NCBI GenBank assembly: GCA_937927525.1
Contig: CALBDR010000165.1
Coordinates: forward strand, 1 to 28,921
Reading direction: 5' to 3'
DNA length: 28,921 bases
Source: an uncultured Candidatus Melainabacteria bacterium
GTDB taxonomy: Bacteria > Cyanobacteriota > Vampirovibrionia > LMEP-6097
Both the position numbers and the translations under genes were made by a program. Positions 21,799 through 28,921 of the stretch are shown here, piece by piece (the first letter of the stretch is position 1; each line of letters starts with the position of its first letter). The notes under the pieces were generated by a model. That model saw only the letters and a program-made list of their open reading frames with translations. It ran no database searches and was not told the origin of the DNA.

Positions 21799-23230
21799 GT
21801 TCCTTGATGATTTGTTTTGAGACTATTTCCCCTGATAAGACAGCAGTTGGCATTCCTGGACCAGGCACTGTAGAGTGCCCACAGTAATATATATTCTCCA
21901 TTTTCTTACTTTTTATGCTGGGTCTTAAGAAATGTGTCTGCATGAGCGTATTTGCTAGTCCAAATGCGTTTCCTTGATATGAATGATAGTCTTTTTCAAA
22001 ATCATTAATGCAGTAAGAGCGTTCGAATACTATGTCATCAATAAATTTTTCACCAATAATATTTTCAATTCGAGTAAAAATTTTCTCTCTATATTCTGCC
22101 CTTATTTCTTCTGAATCACGAAGCCCAGCTGCTATTGGAATTGAGATGAATAAGTTTTCTGAATTTACTGGTGCTAGGCTAGAGTCTGTTTTACTAGATG
22201 CTGAAATGTAAATAAAAGGGTTACTTGGCCATTGTGGCTCAGAATAGATTTCATAAGCATTCAGGTCATATGGGTAATCAAAGAAAATATTGTGGTGCTT
22301 GAGATTTTTTAATTGTTTGTTAATGCCTAAATAGAATACTAAAACTGCTGGACACAGTGTTCTAGATTTCCAATAATTTTTATCGTATGTTCTAGATTCT
22401 TTTTCTAGGATATTTTGTTCAAAGTGCTGATAATCACAGTTAACTAGAACTAAATCTTCATTTAGTTTATTGAAACTATTTTGATCTATTTCAGTATTGA
22501 AATGAAATTGAACACCTAATGACTCAGCTAATTTTTGGATGGCAAGCGGGATTTCATGAATACCACCCATCGGGAACCAGGTAGATAAGCCTGTGTCTGC
22601 ATGATTCATGAAACTATATAGAGAAATAGTATGGTTAGCTGCTGTACCTAAGAAAAGAATAGGAAATTCTAGAATCTGTCTTAATCTGTCATTTTTTACA
22701 TATTTTTTAATATGTGATCTAGCAGAACTAAGTGAGTCACAATTGAGAAAAGCTTTTAGGTATTTTAGTTTTAAAAATTCAAAAGGGCTAAGTCCAGGTT
22801 CTTTACAGATATCATTTACAGCGATATCGTATTTCATTTCAGCTTCTTTGAAAAAATTTATTAAATTATTACGAGAACCGGCTTCTAATTCTTCAGCAAG
22901 TTTCAGAAAATTATTTAAACCAGCTGGAATGTCAGTGAAATCTTGTTTAGCCCAATAAACTCTGTATGATGTTTCTAATTTTTTTAAATCATAAAAGTCA
23001 GTTACGCTTTTATTGAAATTATTAAAGAAGTTTTCAAAGACATCTGGAAGCCAGTACCAGCTTGGTCCCATGTCAAATTTAAAACCTTCGGCTTCAAAGA
23101 AGTTTGCTCTGCCACCTGGTTTTGAATTTTTTTCAAAAACATTTACTTCAAAGCCTGATTGGGCAAGGAAGCAACTCGCTGATAAACCAGCTAAACCAGC
23201 ACCTATTATGTTTATTTTATTTCTTGTCAT
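21779..23230 (-). CDS. crtI: CrtI-type carotene desaturase (phytoene desaturase family)
   Basis: 483 residues, typical length. FAD-dependent amine-oxidase fold: INIIGAGLAGLSAS (7-20) is the dinucleotide motif, followed by FEKNSKPGGRA and the family's KFDMGPSWYWLPDVFENFF (about 51-69). The C-terminal IYYCGHSTVPGPGMPTAVLS is the bacterial phytoene-dehydrogenase signature. The enzyme introduces double bonds into phytoene or a later acyclic carotene at the membrane. It might be CrtI (phytoene to lycopene) or a CrtD-like 3,4-desaturase. Pairing with CruF fits an acyclic, hydroxylated carotenoid, for which both activities are known. It overlaps the ATPase gene upstream (14 bp) and cruF downstream (20 bp). 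No phytoene synthase lies in the window. Confidence 0.92.
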   Translation of the reverse strand: MTRNKINIIGAGLAGLSASCFLAQSGFEVNVFEKNSKPGGRANFFEAEGFKFDMGPSWYWLPDVFENFFNNFNKSVTDFYDLKKLETSYRVYWAKQDFTDIPAGLNNFLKLAEELEAGSRNNLINFFKEAEMKYDIAVNDICKEPGLSPFEFLKLKYLKAFLNCDSLSSARSHIKKYVKNDRLRQILEFPILFLGTAANHTISLYSFMNHADTGLSTWFPMGGIHEIPLAIQKLAESLGVQFHFNTEIDQNSFNKLNEDLVLVNCDYQHFEQNILEKESRTYDKNYWKSRTLCPAVLVFYLGINKQLKNLKHHNIFFDYPYDLNAYEIYSEPQWPSNPFIYISASSKTDSSLAPVNSENLFISIPIAAGLRDSEEIRAEYREKIFTRIENIIGEKFIDDIVFERSYCINDFEKDYHSYQGNAFGLANTLMQTHFLRPSIKSKKMENIYYCGHSTVPGPGMPTAVLSGEIVSKQIIKEHAKQLN

Positions 23231-25775
23231 TATATGGGTTCTTCATAATGGTCATTCGTTTACAAGCTTCGTAAATGATAATACTTAAAACTGAATATGC
23301 AATTAAAATATTCCAGTCGTGCAGATTTAGTGGTACAGTTTTCAGAATCTTATTAAAGAAAGGGGTATAAAGGGCTATTAAATAAAGGAAAATGCTTATA
23401 AAAGTAGTTAATACTAAGAGTTTATTACTAAAAGGATTTATATGCCAAACATGCTTTTTAATACTTCGAATTGCAAAAACTCCAACTAAAGTTGTTATTC
23501 CTAAACTTACAAAGACCATTGTTCTTGCATAGTTAAGATCTCCAGTTTCTTTTTCTAGATAAATGAAAAGTCCTAATAAAGCAAAATCCATTAATAGAGC
23601 GTAACTAATGATTAATTTTATATAGCTGTAGTTCAATATTGGTTCTGATCTCGGGCGAGGCTTTTCCAACATAACATCCTCATCCATATTTTCAAATGAT
23701 AAGGAGATAGCTGGTAAGGTATCTTCAATTAATTTAACCCAAAGTATTTGAGCTGGTAGTATTGGCAGTGGTAAAGCTAGAAGAATTGATCCAGTGACTA
23801 TGATCATTTCAGATGTTGAGCCCATAAACAAGGCTAGTATTACTTTACGTAGGTTGTTGAAAATAATTCTTCCTCTGCGAATTGCTTCAACAAGTGTTTT
23901 AAAATTATCATTAAGTAAAATTAAATCAGCTGTTTCTTTAGCTATTTCAGTTCCAGAACCTACAGCTACTCCAATATCAGCTTTTTTTAATGCCGGTGAA
24001 TCATTGACACCATCGCCAGTCATTGCTACTACTTCACCATTATCTTGTAAGGCTTTGACAATCGCTATTTTATGTTTTGGTTCAACTCGAGCAAAGAGTT
24101 TTACTGAGTTAACCAAATCTTTCAATTCCTCTTCTGATATTTTTTCTAGATCTTGACCTTCCAGGACTTCTGATTCATTTAGTTCTAGACCTATTTCCTG
24201 TGCAATATTCATAGCTGTTTTTCTATTATCACCAGTAAGAATGATTGGACGTATCCCAGCTTTAAAACATTCAGCTATGGCAGATTTAGACTCTTTTCTG
24301 ACAGGGTCTTTTAATACCATTAAAGCTAATAAATCTGAGTTATATAAGTCAGATTCTTGAAGATTTTCAGTGTGGTAATTATCTTTTTTTGCTATTGCAA
24401 TTACTCTGTAACCTTTTTCAGTAGCTTCTTCTTGCTTCTCTAGCCAGAAGGATTTTTCTTGTTCATTAAGGTTTGTGAAATTTAAAATCTTTTCTGGAGC
24501 ACCTTTAAGATAAATAGTTTCAGAGTTATTCTTTTTATGAAGGGTCGCCATATATTTTCTAGCCGAAGAAAAACTTATTTCATCTATCTTAGGTTCTAGC
24601 TTATTTAGTGTATTTTGGTCTAGATTTGCTTCTGAAGCTGCTTTTAATATGGCTTTATCGGTTGGATTACTTCCTATGCCTTCATTACAGATGGAAGCGA
24701 TTTTTAATATCTCTATTTCATCAATATCATCTTTAGTAATAGTCTCAGTTAGAGTCATGATTCCTGTGGTTAATGTTCCAGTTTTATCAGAACAAATTAC
24801 AGAAATGGAGCCTAATGTCTCTGCTGCTACCATTCTTCTAACTAAACCTTTATGTTTAACTAATTTCTGCATACCTAAAGCAAGAATAATTCCCATAGCG
24901 GGTAAAACACCTTCTGGTATTGCTGCTACGACTAAAGCTACAGATGTTAAAAACATTTCATAGATTGGTTTTTTCAGATATATACCGATACTAAAAATTA
25001 CTATGTTTACTAGAACTAGGGCTATACTTAGATTCTTACCAAATTTGTGAAGCTGTTCTTGAAGTGGAGTTATTTGCTCTTCTGTTGATTGAAGTAGTGC
25101 TGCAATTTTCCCAATTTCTGTGTGAACTCCAGTATGTGTCACTAAAGCTTTAGCAATTCCTGCTTCAACAATAGTGCCAGAAAATACATAATTAGTTCTA
25201 TCAGCTAGATTTAAGTCTATGTTTAGATCTTGCTCTTGTTTTTTTACTGCAGAAGATTCTCCTGTTAATACTGCTTCATTAATTTCAAGATCCTTTGAGT
25301 TAATGATTCTTGCATCTGCAGAGACTTTATCTCCAGCCTTTAGGATTAGGATATCTCCAGGAACAATTTCTTCACTAAGAATGATTTTTTCTAAACCAGA
25401 GCGCAGCACTTTACTTCTACTAATACTAGTTTCTTGCAGTGCTTGTAAGGATCTATCAGCTTTATACTCTTGAAATGTACCAATTAAAGAACTCAGTAGC
25501 ACTGTAATCAGGATTATAGAGGCATCTACAATATGATGACCAAATAGACTGATAAGAAATGCTACGACTAAAACATAAATAAATGGATTTTTAAACTGTT
25601 CAATAAATATTGCAAAAAAATCTTTGGCTTTAGATTTATCGAGTTTATTATGACCAAAGCTTTGCTGCCTTAGTTTAACTTCTTCTTCGCTTAGACCTTC
25701 ATAAGATGAAGTTAGTTCTTTAAATAAAAACTCTAAGTCTACTTTGTAAGCTTCTTCAGTGATCATTTTAGACAT
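23217..25775 (-). CDS. P2-type cation-transporting ATPase (Ca2+-ATPase-like)
   Basis: 852 residues. Cytosolic motifs are complete: TGES (171-174, actuator), DKTGTLT with phospho-Asp330, KGAPE (424-428, nucleotide binding), and TGDGVND (586-592). The N-terminal cation_ATPase_N region begins ELTSSYEGLSEEEV. Membrane segments: M1-M2 about 63-100, M3-M4 about 250-302, M5-M10 from about 645. M4 keeps Glu288 in AAIPEG and M5 keeps Glu656. By alignment to SERCA, however, the M5 Asn is Ser653, and the M6 'WVNLVTD' is WVKLIED, with Lys681 in place of the ion-binding Asn and Asp685 kept. So one cation site is probably lost or neutralised, and the ion may not be Ca2+. Genes overlap on both sides (aquaporin 8 bp, crtI 14 bp). 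Confidence 0.9.
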   Translation of the reverse strand: MSKMITEEAYKVDLEFLFKELTSSYEGLSEEEVKLRQQSFGHNKLDKSKAKDFFAIFIEQFKNPFIYVLVVAFLISLFGHHIVDASIILITVLLSSLIGTFQEYKADRSLQALQETSISRSKVLRSGLEKIILSEEIVPGDILILKAGDKVSADARIINSKDLEINEAVLTGESSAVKKQEQDLNIDLNLADRTNYVFSGTIVEAGIAKALVTHTGVHTEIGKIAALLQSTEEQITPLQEQLHKFGKNLSIALVLVNIVIFSIGIYLKKPIYEMFLTSVALVVAAIPEGVLPAMGIILALGMQKLVKHKGLVRRMVAAETLGSISVICSDKTGTLTTGIMTLTETITKDDIDEIEILKIASICNEGIGSNPTDKAILKAASEANLDQNTLNKLEPKIDEISFSSARKYMATLHKKNNSETIYLKGAPEKILNFTNLNEQEKSFWLEKQEEATEKGYRVIAIAKKDNYHTENLQESDLYNSDLLALMVLKDPVRKESKSAIAECFKAGIRPIILTGDNRKTAMNIAQEIGLELNESEVLEGQDLEKISEEELKDLVNSVKLFARVEPKHKIAIVKALQDNGEVVAMTGDGVNDSPALKKADIGVAVGSGTEIAKETADLILLNDNFKTLVEAIRRGRIIFNNLRKVILALFMGSTSEMIIVTGSILLALPLPILPAQILWVKLIEDTLPAISLSFENMDEDVMLEKPRPRSEPILNYSYIKLIISYALLMDFALLGLFIYLEKETGDLNYARTMVFVSLGITTLVGVFAIRSIKKHVWHINPFSNKLLVLTTFISIFLYLIALYTPFFNKILKTVPLNLHDWNILIAYSVLSIIIYEACKRMTIMKNPYNDKK

Positions 25776-26502
25776 TAATAGAATTACTTATTATTGCAGC
25801 TATAGCTGCTCCTGTTAAAGGAGCTAGTATTGGAATCCAAGCGTAGCCCCAATTACTGTCTGGGTTAATTAATAATGAATGAACTACTCTAGGGCTTAAG
25901 TCTCTAGCTGGGTTGATTGCATAACCAGTGGTTCCACCTAAGCTGATACCGATACTCATTACTATTAGTGTCACTGGTAGTGCTCCAAGTGAACCTAAAC
26001 CAATTTTCATTTCTGATCCAGAGATCGGTACTATTGATGCTCCAGTTATATAAAGTACTGAAAAAACTAAAACAAAGGTACCAAACATTTCAGAGAAGAA
26101 GTTATTTAATTTATTTTTAATTGCTGGTCCAGTCGCGAAGCATGAGAGTTTTATATTTTTATCGTGACAGTCTTTGAATTGATTGAAGAAATATAAGTAA
26201 GTGCAGGCAGAACCAGCCAATGCTCCTAGAAACTGAGCTGAAATATATAGTAAAACTTTATTCCAGGCAAACTTTCCAGCTAAAGCTAAACCAAAAGTCA
26301 CTGCTGGGTTAATATGAGCACCACTATACGGTGCTGCTACCAACACTCCTACATAGACAGCTAAAGCCCAGCCTATACTTATTAATAACCAACTCGAACT
26401 CTCTGCTGCAAAAGTCTTTTTTAGAGAGCTATTAGCATTGACTCCAGTTCCAAGAGCCACAAGTAAAAATGTTCCTATGAATTCAGCAATATAATCTTGC
26501 AT
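25768..26502 (-). CDS. MIP-family channel, glycerol-facilitator-like aquaporin
   Basis: 244 residues, six membrane helices plus two half helices. The two pore motifs are HINPAVTFG (NPA at 65-67) and INPARDLSP (NPA at 197-199). Asp201 after the second NPA-Arg is the usual mark of glycerol-conducting members rather than strict water channels. It passes glycerol, water or small neutral solutes across the inner membrane. Its 3' end overlaps the ATPase gene by 8 bp and it opens the five-gene operon. Upstream, TATAAT (26537-26532, minus strand) about 30 nt before the ATG and an AGAGGAAC stretch suggest an ordinary leader, unlike the leaderless genes elsewhere in the window. No glycerol kinase is nearby. 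Confidence 0.9.
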   Translation of the reverse strand: MQDYIAEFIGTFLLVALGTGVNANSSLKKTFAAESSSWLLISIGWALAVYVGVLVAAPYSGAHINPAVTFGLALAGKFAWNKVLLYISAQFLGALAGSACTYLYFFNQFKDCHDKNIKLSCFATGPAIKNKLNNFFSEMFGTFVLVFSVLYITGASIVPISGSEMKIGLGSLGALPVTLIVMSIGISLGGTTGYAINPARDLSPRVVHSLLINPDSNWGYAWIPILAPLTGAAIAAIISNSINV

Positions 26503-26531
26503 ATCTTATGCAAAGTTCCTCTTCTATTGCT

Positions 26532-26537
26532 ATTATA
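26532..26537 (-). promoter_or_regulatory. -10 box of the aquaporin-carotenoid operon
   Basis: TATAAT on the minus strand, about 30 nt before the aquaporin ATG, within the 90-bp divergent region shared with the SulP gene. No clear -35 box. Confidence 0.45.
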
Positions 26538-26592
26538 TTATGTTCTTGTTGATTTAATATACATGTAGGAGTAAAACCCTAGCCTTCCAATT

Positions 26593-28122
26593 ATGCAAAA
26601 ATTAATTAACCTATTTAGCAAGTCTAAAGAACTTGACTTTAAGACTGAGATTTTATCTGGACTAACAGTCGCAATTGCTTTGATTCCAGAGGCAGTCGCC
26701 TTCGCTTTTATCGCTGGTTTATCACCGCTCACAGGTCTTTACGCAGCCTTTGTGATGGGTTTTGTTACTTCTATATTTGGTGGACGCCCTGGTATGATTT
26801 CTGGTGCTACTGGTGCTGTAGCAGTGGTTTTAGTGGCGCTTGCTAAAAGTCATGGTGTTGAATATATTTTTGCAACTGTAGTTCTTGCAGGAATTTTACA
26901 GATGGCAGCTGGTTTATTTAAGCTTGGTAAGTTTATGAGGCTGGTGCCCCATCCTGTTATTTTTGGTTTTGTAAATGGACTTGCGATTATTATTTTCATG
27001 TCACAGTTAGATCAATTTAAAAATGAATCTGGCGAATGGCTTTCAGGTGTACCGATGTATACCATGTTAGTTTTAGTAGCCGTAACTATGCTTATTATTT
27101 GGTTACTACCTAAAGTTACTAAAATCATCCCTTCTTCCCTCGCTGCGATTTTAGCTATTTTCTGCTTAGTTTCTGCTTTTGGGATAGATACTAAGACTGT
27201 AGGAGACATCGCATCAATTCAAGGTGGATTCCCACCTTTTCATCTTCCACAGGTGCCTTTTACTTTCGAGACTTTATCTTTGATCTTTCCTTATGCATTA
27301 ATTATGGCAGGTGTAGGTTTAATTGAAAGTTTACTTACTTTAAATATCATTGATGAAATTACTGAAACTCGTGGGAATGGTAATAGAGAAGCTTTTGCTC
27401 AAGGTTTAGCTAATCTGATTTCTGGTACTTTTTCTGGAATGGGTGGCTGTGCAATGATCGGGCAAAGCTTAATTAATATCTCTTCAGGAGCAAGAGCAAG
27501 ACTTTCGGGGATAGTTGCTTCAGTAATGTTACTTGTTTTTATTATGTTTGGGGCAGGTTTAGTAGAGCAGCTGCCCATAGCAGCTTTAACAGGCTTAATG
27601 ATTATGGTTTCGATTGGAACCTTTGAGTGGGCAAGCTTGAGAACTATAAATAAAATGCCTAAGTCAGATATCACGATTATGATTTTAGTAACTTTAGTAA
27701 CAGCAGTTCTTCATAATTTAGCTTTAGCTGTCTTGGTAGGTGTGGTGATTGCAGCCTTAGTCTTTGCTTGGGATAATGCTAAAAGAATTCGTGCTAGAAA
27801 ATACACTGATGATAATGGTGTTAAGCATTATGAAATTTATGGTCCATTGTTTTTTGCCTCTAGGACGCTTTTTGGAGAAAAGTTTGATGTGCTAAATGAC
27901 CCTGATGAAGTTATTATAGACTTTGCTGAAAGTCGAGTTGTGGATATGTCAGCTATCGAAGCTTTAAATAAAATTACTGAGCGTTACCGAAAAGTTGGTA
28001 AAAATGTTCACCTGAAGCATTTAAGTTCTGATTGTTTGAAGTTGCTTAAAAATGCTGAAAAGATTATTGATGTTAATGTAATGGAAGATCCAACTTATAA
28101 AGTTATGGTGGATCAGATTTAG
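26593..28122 (+). CDS. SulP/SLC26-family anion transporter with STAS domain
   Basis: 509 residues. The membrane part (about 15-400) has the SulP signature IPEAVAFAFIAGLSPLTGLY (31-50) and SGATGAVAVVLVAL (70-83), with repeated hydrophobic helices to about residue 395. A C-terminal STAS domain follows (about 410-505; VIIDFAESRVVDMSAIEAL). Members move sulfate, bicarbonate or dicarboxylates, usually with Na+ or H+. The sequence has the outline of BicA-type bicarbonate transporters as well as sulfate permeases, and I cannot decide between them. It is divergent from the aquaporin operon. No Shine-Dalgarno sequence stands close to the ATG; an AGGAG 21 nt upstream is too far. No other sulfur or carbon-concentrating gene is in the window. 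Confidence 0.92.
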   Translation: MQKLINLFSKSKELDFKTEILSGLTVAIALIPEAVAFAFIAGLSPLTGLYAAFVMGFVTSIFGGRPGMISGATGAVAVVLVALAKSHGVEYIFATVVLAGILQMAAGLFKLGKFMRLVPHPVIFGFVNGLAIIIFMSQLDQFKNESGEWLSGVPMYTMLVLVAVTMLIIWLLPKVTKIIPSSLAAILAIFCLVSAFGIDTKTVGDIASIQGGFPPFHLPQVPFTFETLSLIFPYALIMAGVGLIESLLTLNIIDEITETRGNGNREAFAQGLANLISGTFSGMGGCAMIGQSLINISSGARARLSGIVASVMLLVFIMFGAGLVEQLPIAALTGLMIMVSIGTFEWASLRTINKMPKSDITIMILVTLVTAVLHNLALAVLVGVVIAALVFAWDNAKRIRARKYTDDNGVKHYEIYGPLFFASRTLFGEKFDVLNDPDEVIIDFAESRVVDMSAIEALNKITERYRKVGKNVHLKHLSSDCLKLLKNAEKIIDVNVMEDPTYKVMVDQI

Positions 28123-28161
28123 TCTATTACTCTTTTAAAATTGGATATGAAATTAAATTAA

Positions 28162-28584
28162 TTGGTAAAATTCTATTTTTGGGTAAATTATAGTTATGGT
28201 AGTAGAAGAAGAAATGTAGGTAGAGGAATTTGTGTAATAAATATTCCTGAGACGGAGAGTCCAATTATTAGTTATAACTTGTTTTTTAGAAATAGAAGAG
28301 GTTCTGTTTTCTTTATCCCATCAGGAGAAGATTCTGTTAATTACACTAATAATCAGATAACTCCTTTTGAAACCACCTTTTCAGAGTATTTTACTGGCGA
28401 AAGTGCTAGTTTTACAGATAATATATTTGGGAACCCTAGATTTAGAAGGCTTTCTAGAGCACGTAATCTGCGATTGAGATCTAACAGCGCTGCAATAGAT
28501 GCAGGAGATCCTCAAGATTTAGATGAAGACAACTCAATAGCAGATCTTGGTGCGTCAGGTGGGTTTTTCCCAATCTTTGAATAA
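28162..28584 (+). pseudogene. C-terminal fragment of a right-handed beta-helix protein
   Basis: About 140 codons, opening at a TTG immediately after an in-frame TAA and without a signal peptide, so the N-terminal part of the gene is missing. The fragment shows beta-helix rungs (PIISYNLFFRNRRGSVFF) and the typical end of secreted parallel beta-helix proteins: NPRF..., then NSAAIDAGDPQDLDEDNS and IADLGASGG. Such proteins are usually surface or secreted carbohydrate-binding or polysaccharide-cleaving proteins. Its stop and the ATG of the next beta-helix gene share one base (TAATG), suggesting the two once formed an operon of tandem paralogs. It is probably a remnant; low expression through coupling cannot be excluded. 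Confidence 0.6.
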
Positions 28585-28898
28585 TGTTTAGGTTAATCCT
28601 CTTCACTTTAATATCTTCCTTTCTTTTTGTATCAGCTTCAGCTGAGACTATTAATATTACCCCTAGTGACTCATTGCAGTTAACTATAGATGCTGCTGCA
28701 GATGGTGATCTAATTGTACTTGGCTTGGGGACCTATGTCGGAGACATAGATTTTAAATCAGAGAAAATAACTATTTTAGGTACAGGGGAAGATACTGTTA
28801 TTCAGGGTTTAGGAAATAATCCAGTAGTCAGTTTTACTAGTGGTGAGAATAATGAGTCAATTTTAGACTGGCTCCCCCTCGATAAAATGTACCAGTAA
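28584..28898 (+). pseudogene. N-terminal part of a secreted beta-helix protein, cut off near the window edge
   Basis: 104 codons. A clear signal peptide (FRLILFTLISSFLFVSASA) is followed by the classical first rungs of a secreted beta-helix protein: SLQLTIDAAADGDLIVLGLG, TYVGDIDFKSEKITILG, TVIQGLGNN, VVSFTSGENNESILD. Family members normally continue 'LDGFTI.NG'; here the frame turns into WLPLDKMYQ and stops at 28896-28898. The break coincides with TGGCTCCCCC at 28869, which looks like the terminus of an insertion sequence. The rest of the gene may lie beyond the window, after the inserted element. Confidence 0.6.
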
Positions 28899-28921
28899 AG
28901 GAAAATAAAAGAGGTTTGAAA
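28869..28921 (+). mobile_element. Possible left end of an insertion sequence (IS3-like terminus)
   Basis: TGGCTCCCCC starting at 28869 resembles the 'TG...CCCC' termini of IS3-family elements. It falls where the beta-helix frame is broken and is followed by a non-coding stretch ending in a purine-rich AAGAGG at the window edge, as before a transposase start. ACTGG (28867-28871) and CCAGT (28892-28896) flank it as a short inverted pair. The transposase itself is not in the window, so this is tentative. Confidence 0.35.

Noticed and set aside
26593..28122. Naming the SulP protein BicA (bicarbonate transporter)
   Set aside because: Sulfate and bicarbonate SulP proteins cannot be separated by eye, and no carbon-concentrating genes are nearby.

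Overview
The window is AT-rich bacterial chromosome, densely packed on both strands. The organism looks like a diderm: one gene encodes an outer-membrane beta-barrel with a signal peptide and terminal Phe, another encodes a lipoprotein. It is probably an environmental, light-exposed, aerobic or microaerobic bacterium, because the window carries a photolyase, a LOV blue-light receptor, carotenoid enzymes and a SulP anion transporter. About a third of the genes have no recognisable family. I cannot name the lineage from sequence alone; a poorly sampled group such as the non-photosynthetic relatives of cyanobacteria is only a guess.

Layout. 1-2393: end of a hotdog thioesterase, then an acyl-CoA dehydrogenase overlapping a lytic-transglycosylase-like gene. 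2582-3047: tRNA-Ser(GCT) followed by two identical 171-bp tandem units. Each unit ends in a copy of the tRNA 3' end including CCA and can fold a tRNA-like acceptor stem; a terminator closes the array. 3070-7551: an unknown gene, an FeS-type photolyase/cryptochrome, an unknown gene and an outer-membrane barrel. 7596-13379: a leftward operon (SRPBCC-epimerase fusion, DUF2867-type SDR, class III alcohol dehydrogenase), then a LOV-LytTR blue-light transcription regulator divergent from a DUF309-DCC fusion. With the photolyase this looks like a light-response island. 13387-18187: a 35-residue membrane peptide, two diverged tandem paralogs, a lipoprotein, a methyltransferase, a 68-residue protein and a degenerate guanylate-kinase-like protein. 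18188-18646: gene-free, with an orphan terminator and a candidate structured RNA. 18647-20300: a secreted protein gene split by one in-frame TAA, and a small exported-looking protein. 20306-26502: a tightly overlapping leftward operon of glycerol-type aquaporin, P2-type cation ATPase, CrtI-type carotene desaturase, CruF-type hydratase and a class IV aminotransferase. 26593-28921: SulP transporter, then two broken beta-helix genes, the second apparently interrupted by the left end of an insertion sequence.

Two themes run through the window. First, photoprotection: light sensing (LOV-LytTR), DNA photorepair and carotenoid synthesis sit within about 20 kb. Second, many start codons lie 6-8 nt behind a -10 box, often an extended TGn one, which implies leaderless mRNAs; other genes have clear Shine-Dalgarno sequences. 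No complete mobile element, CRISPR array or rRNA was seen.
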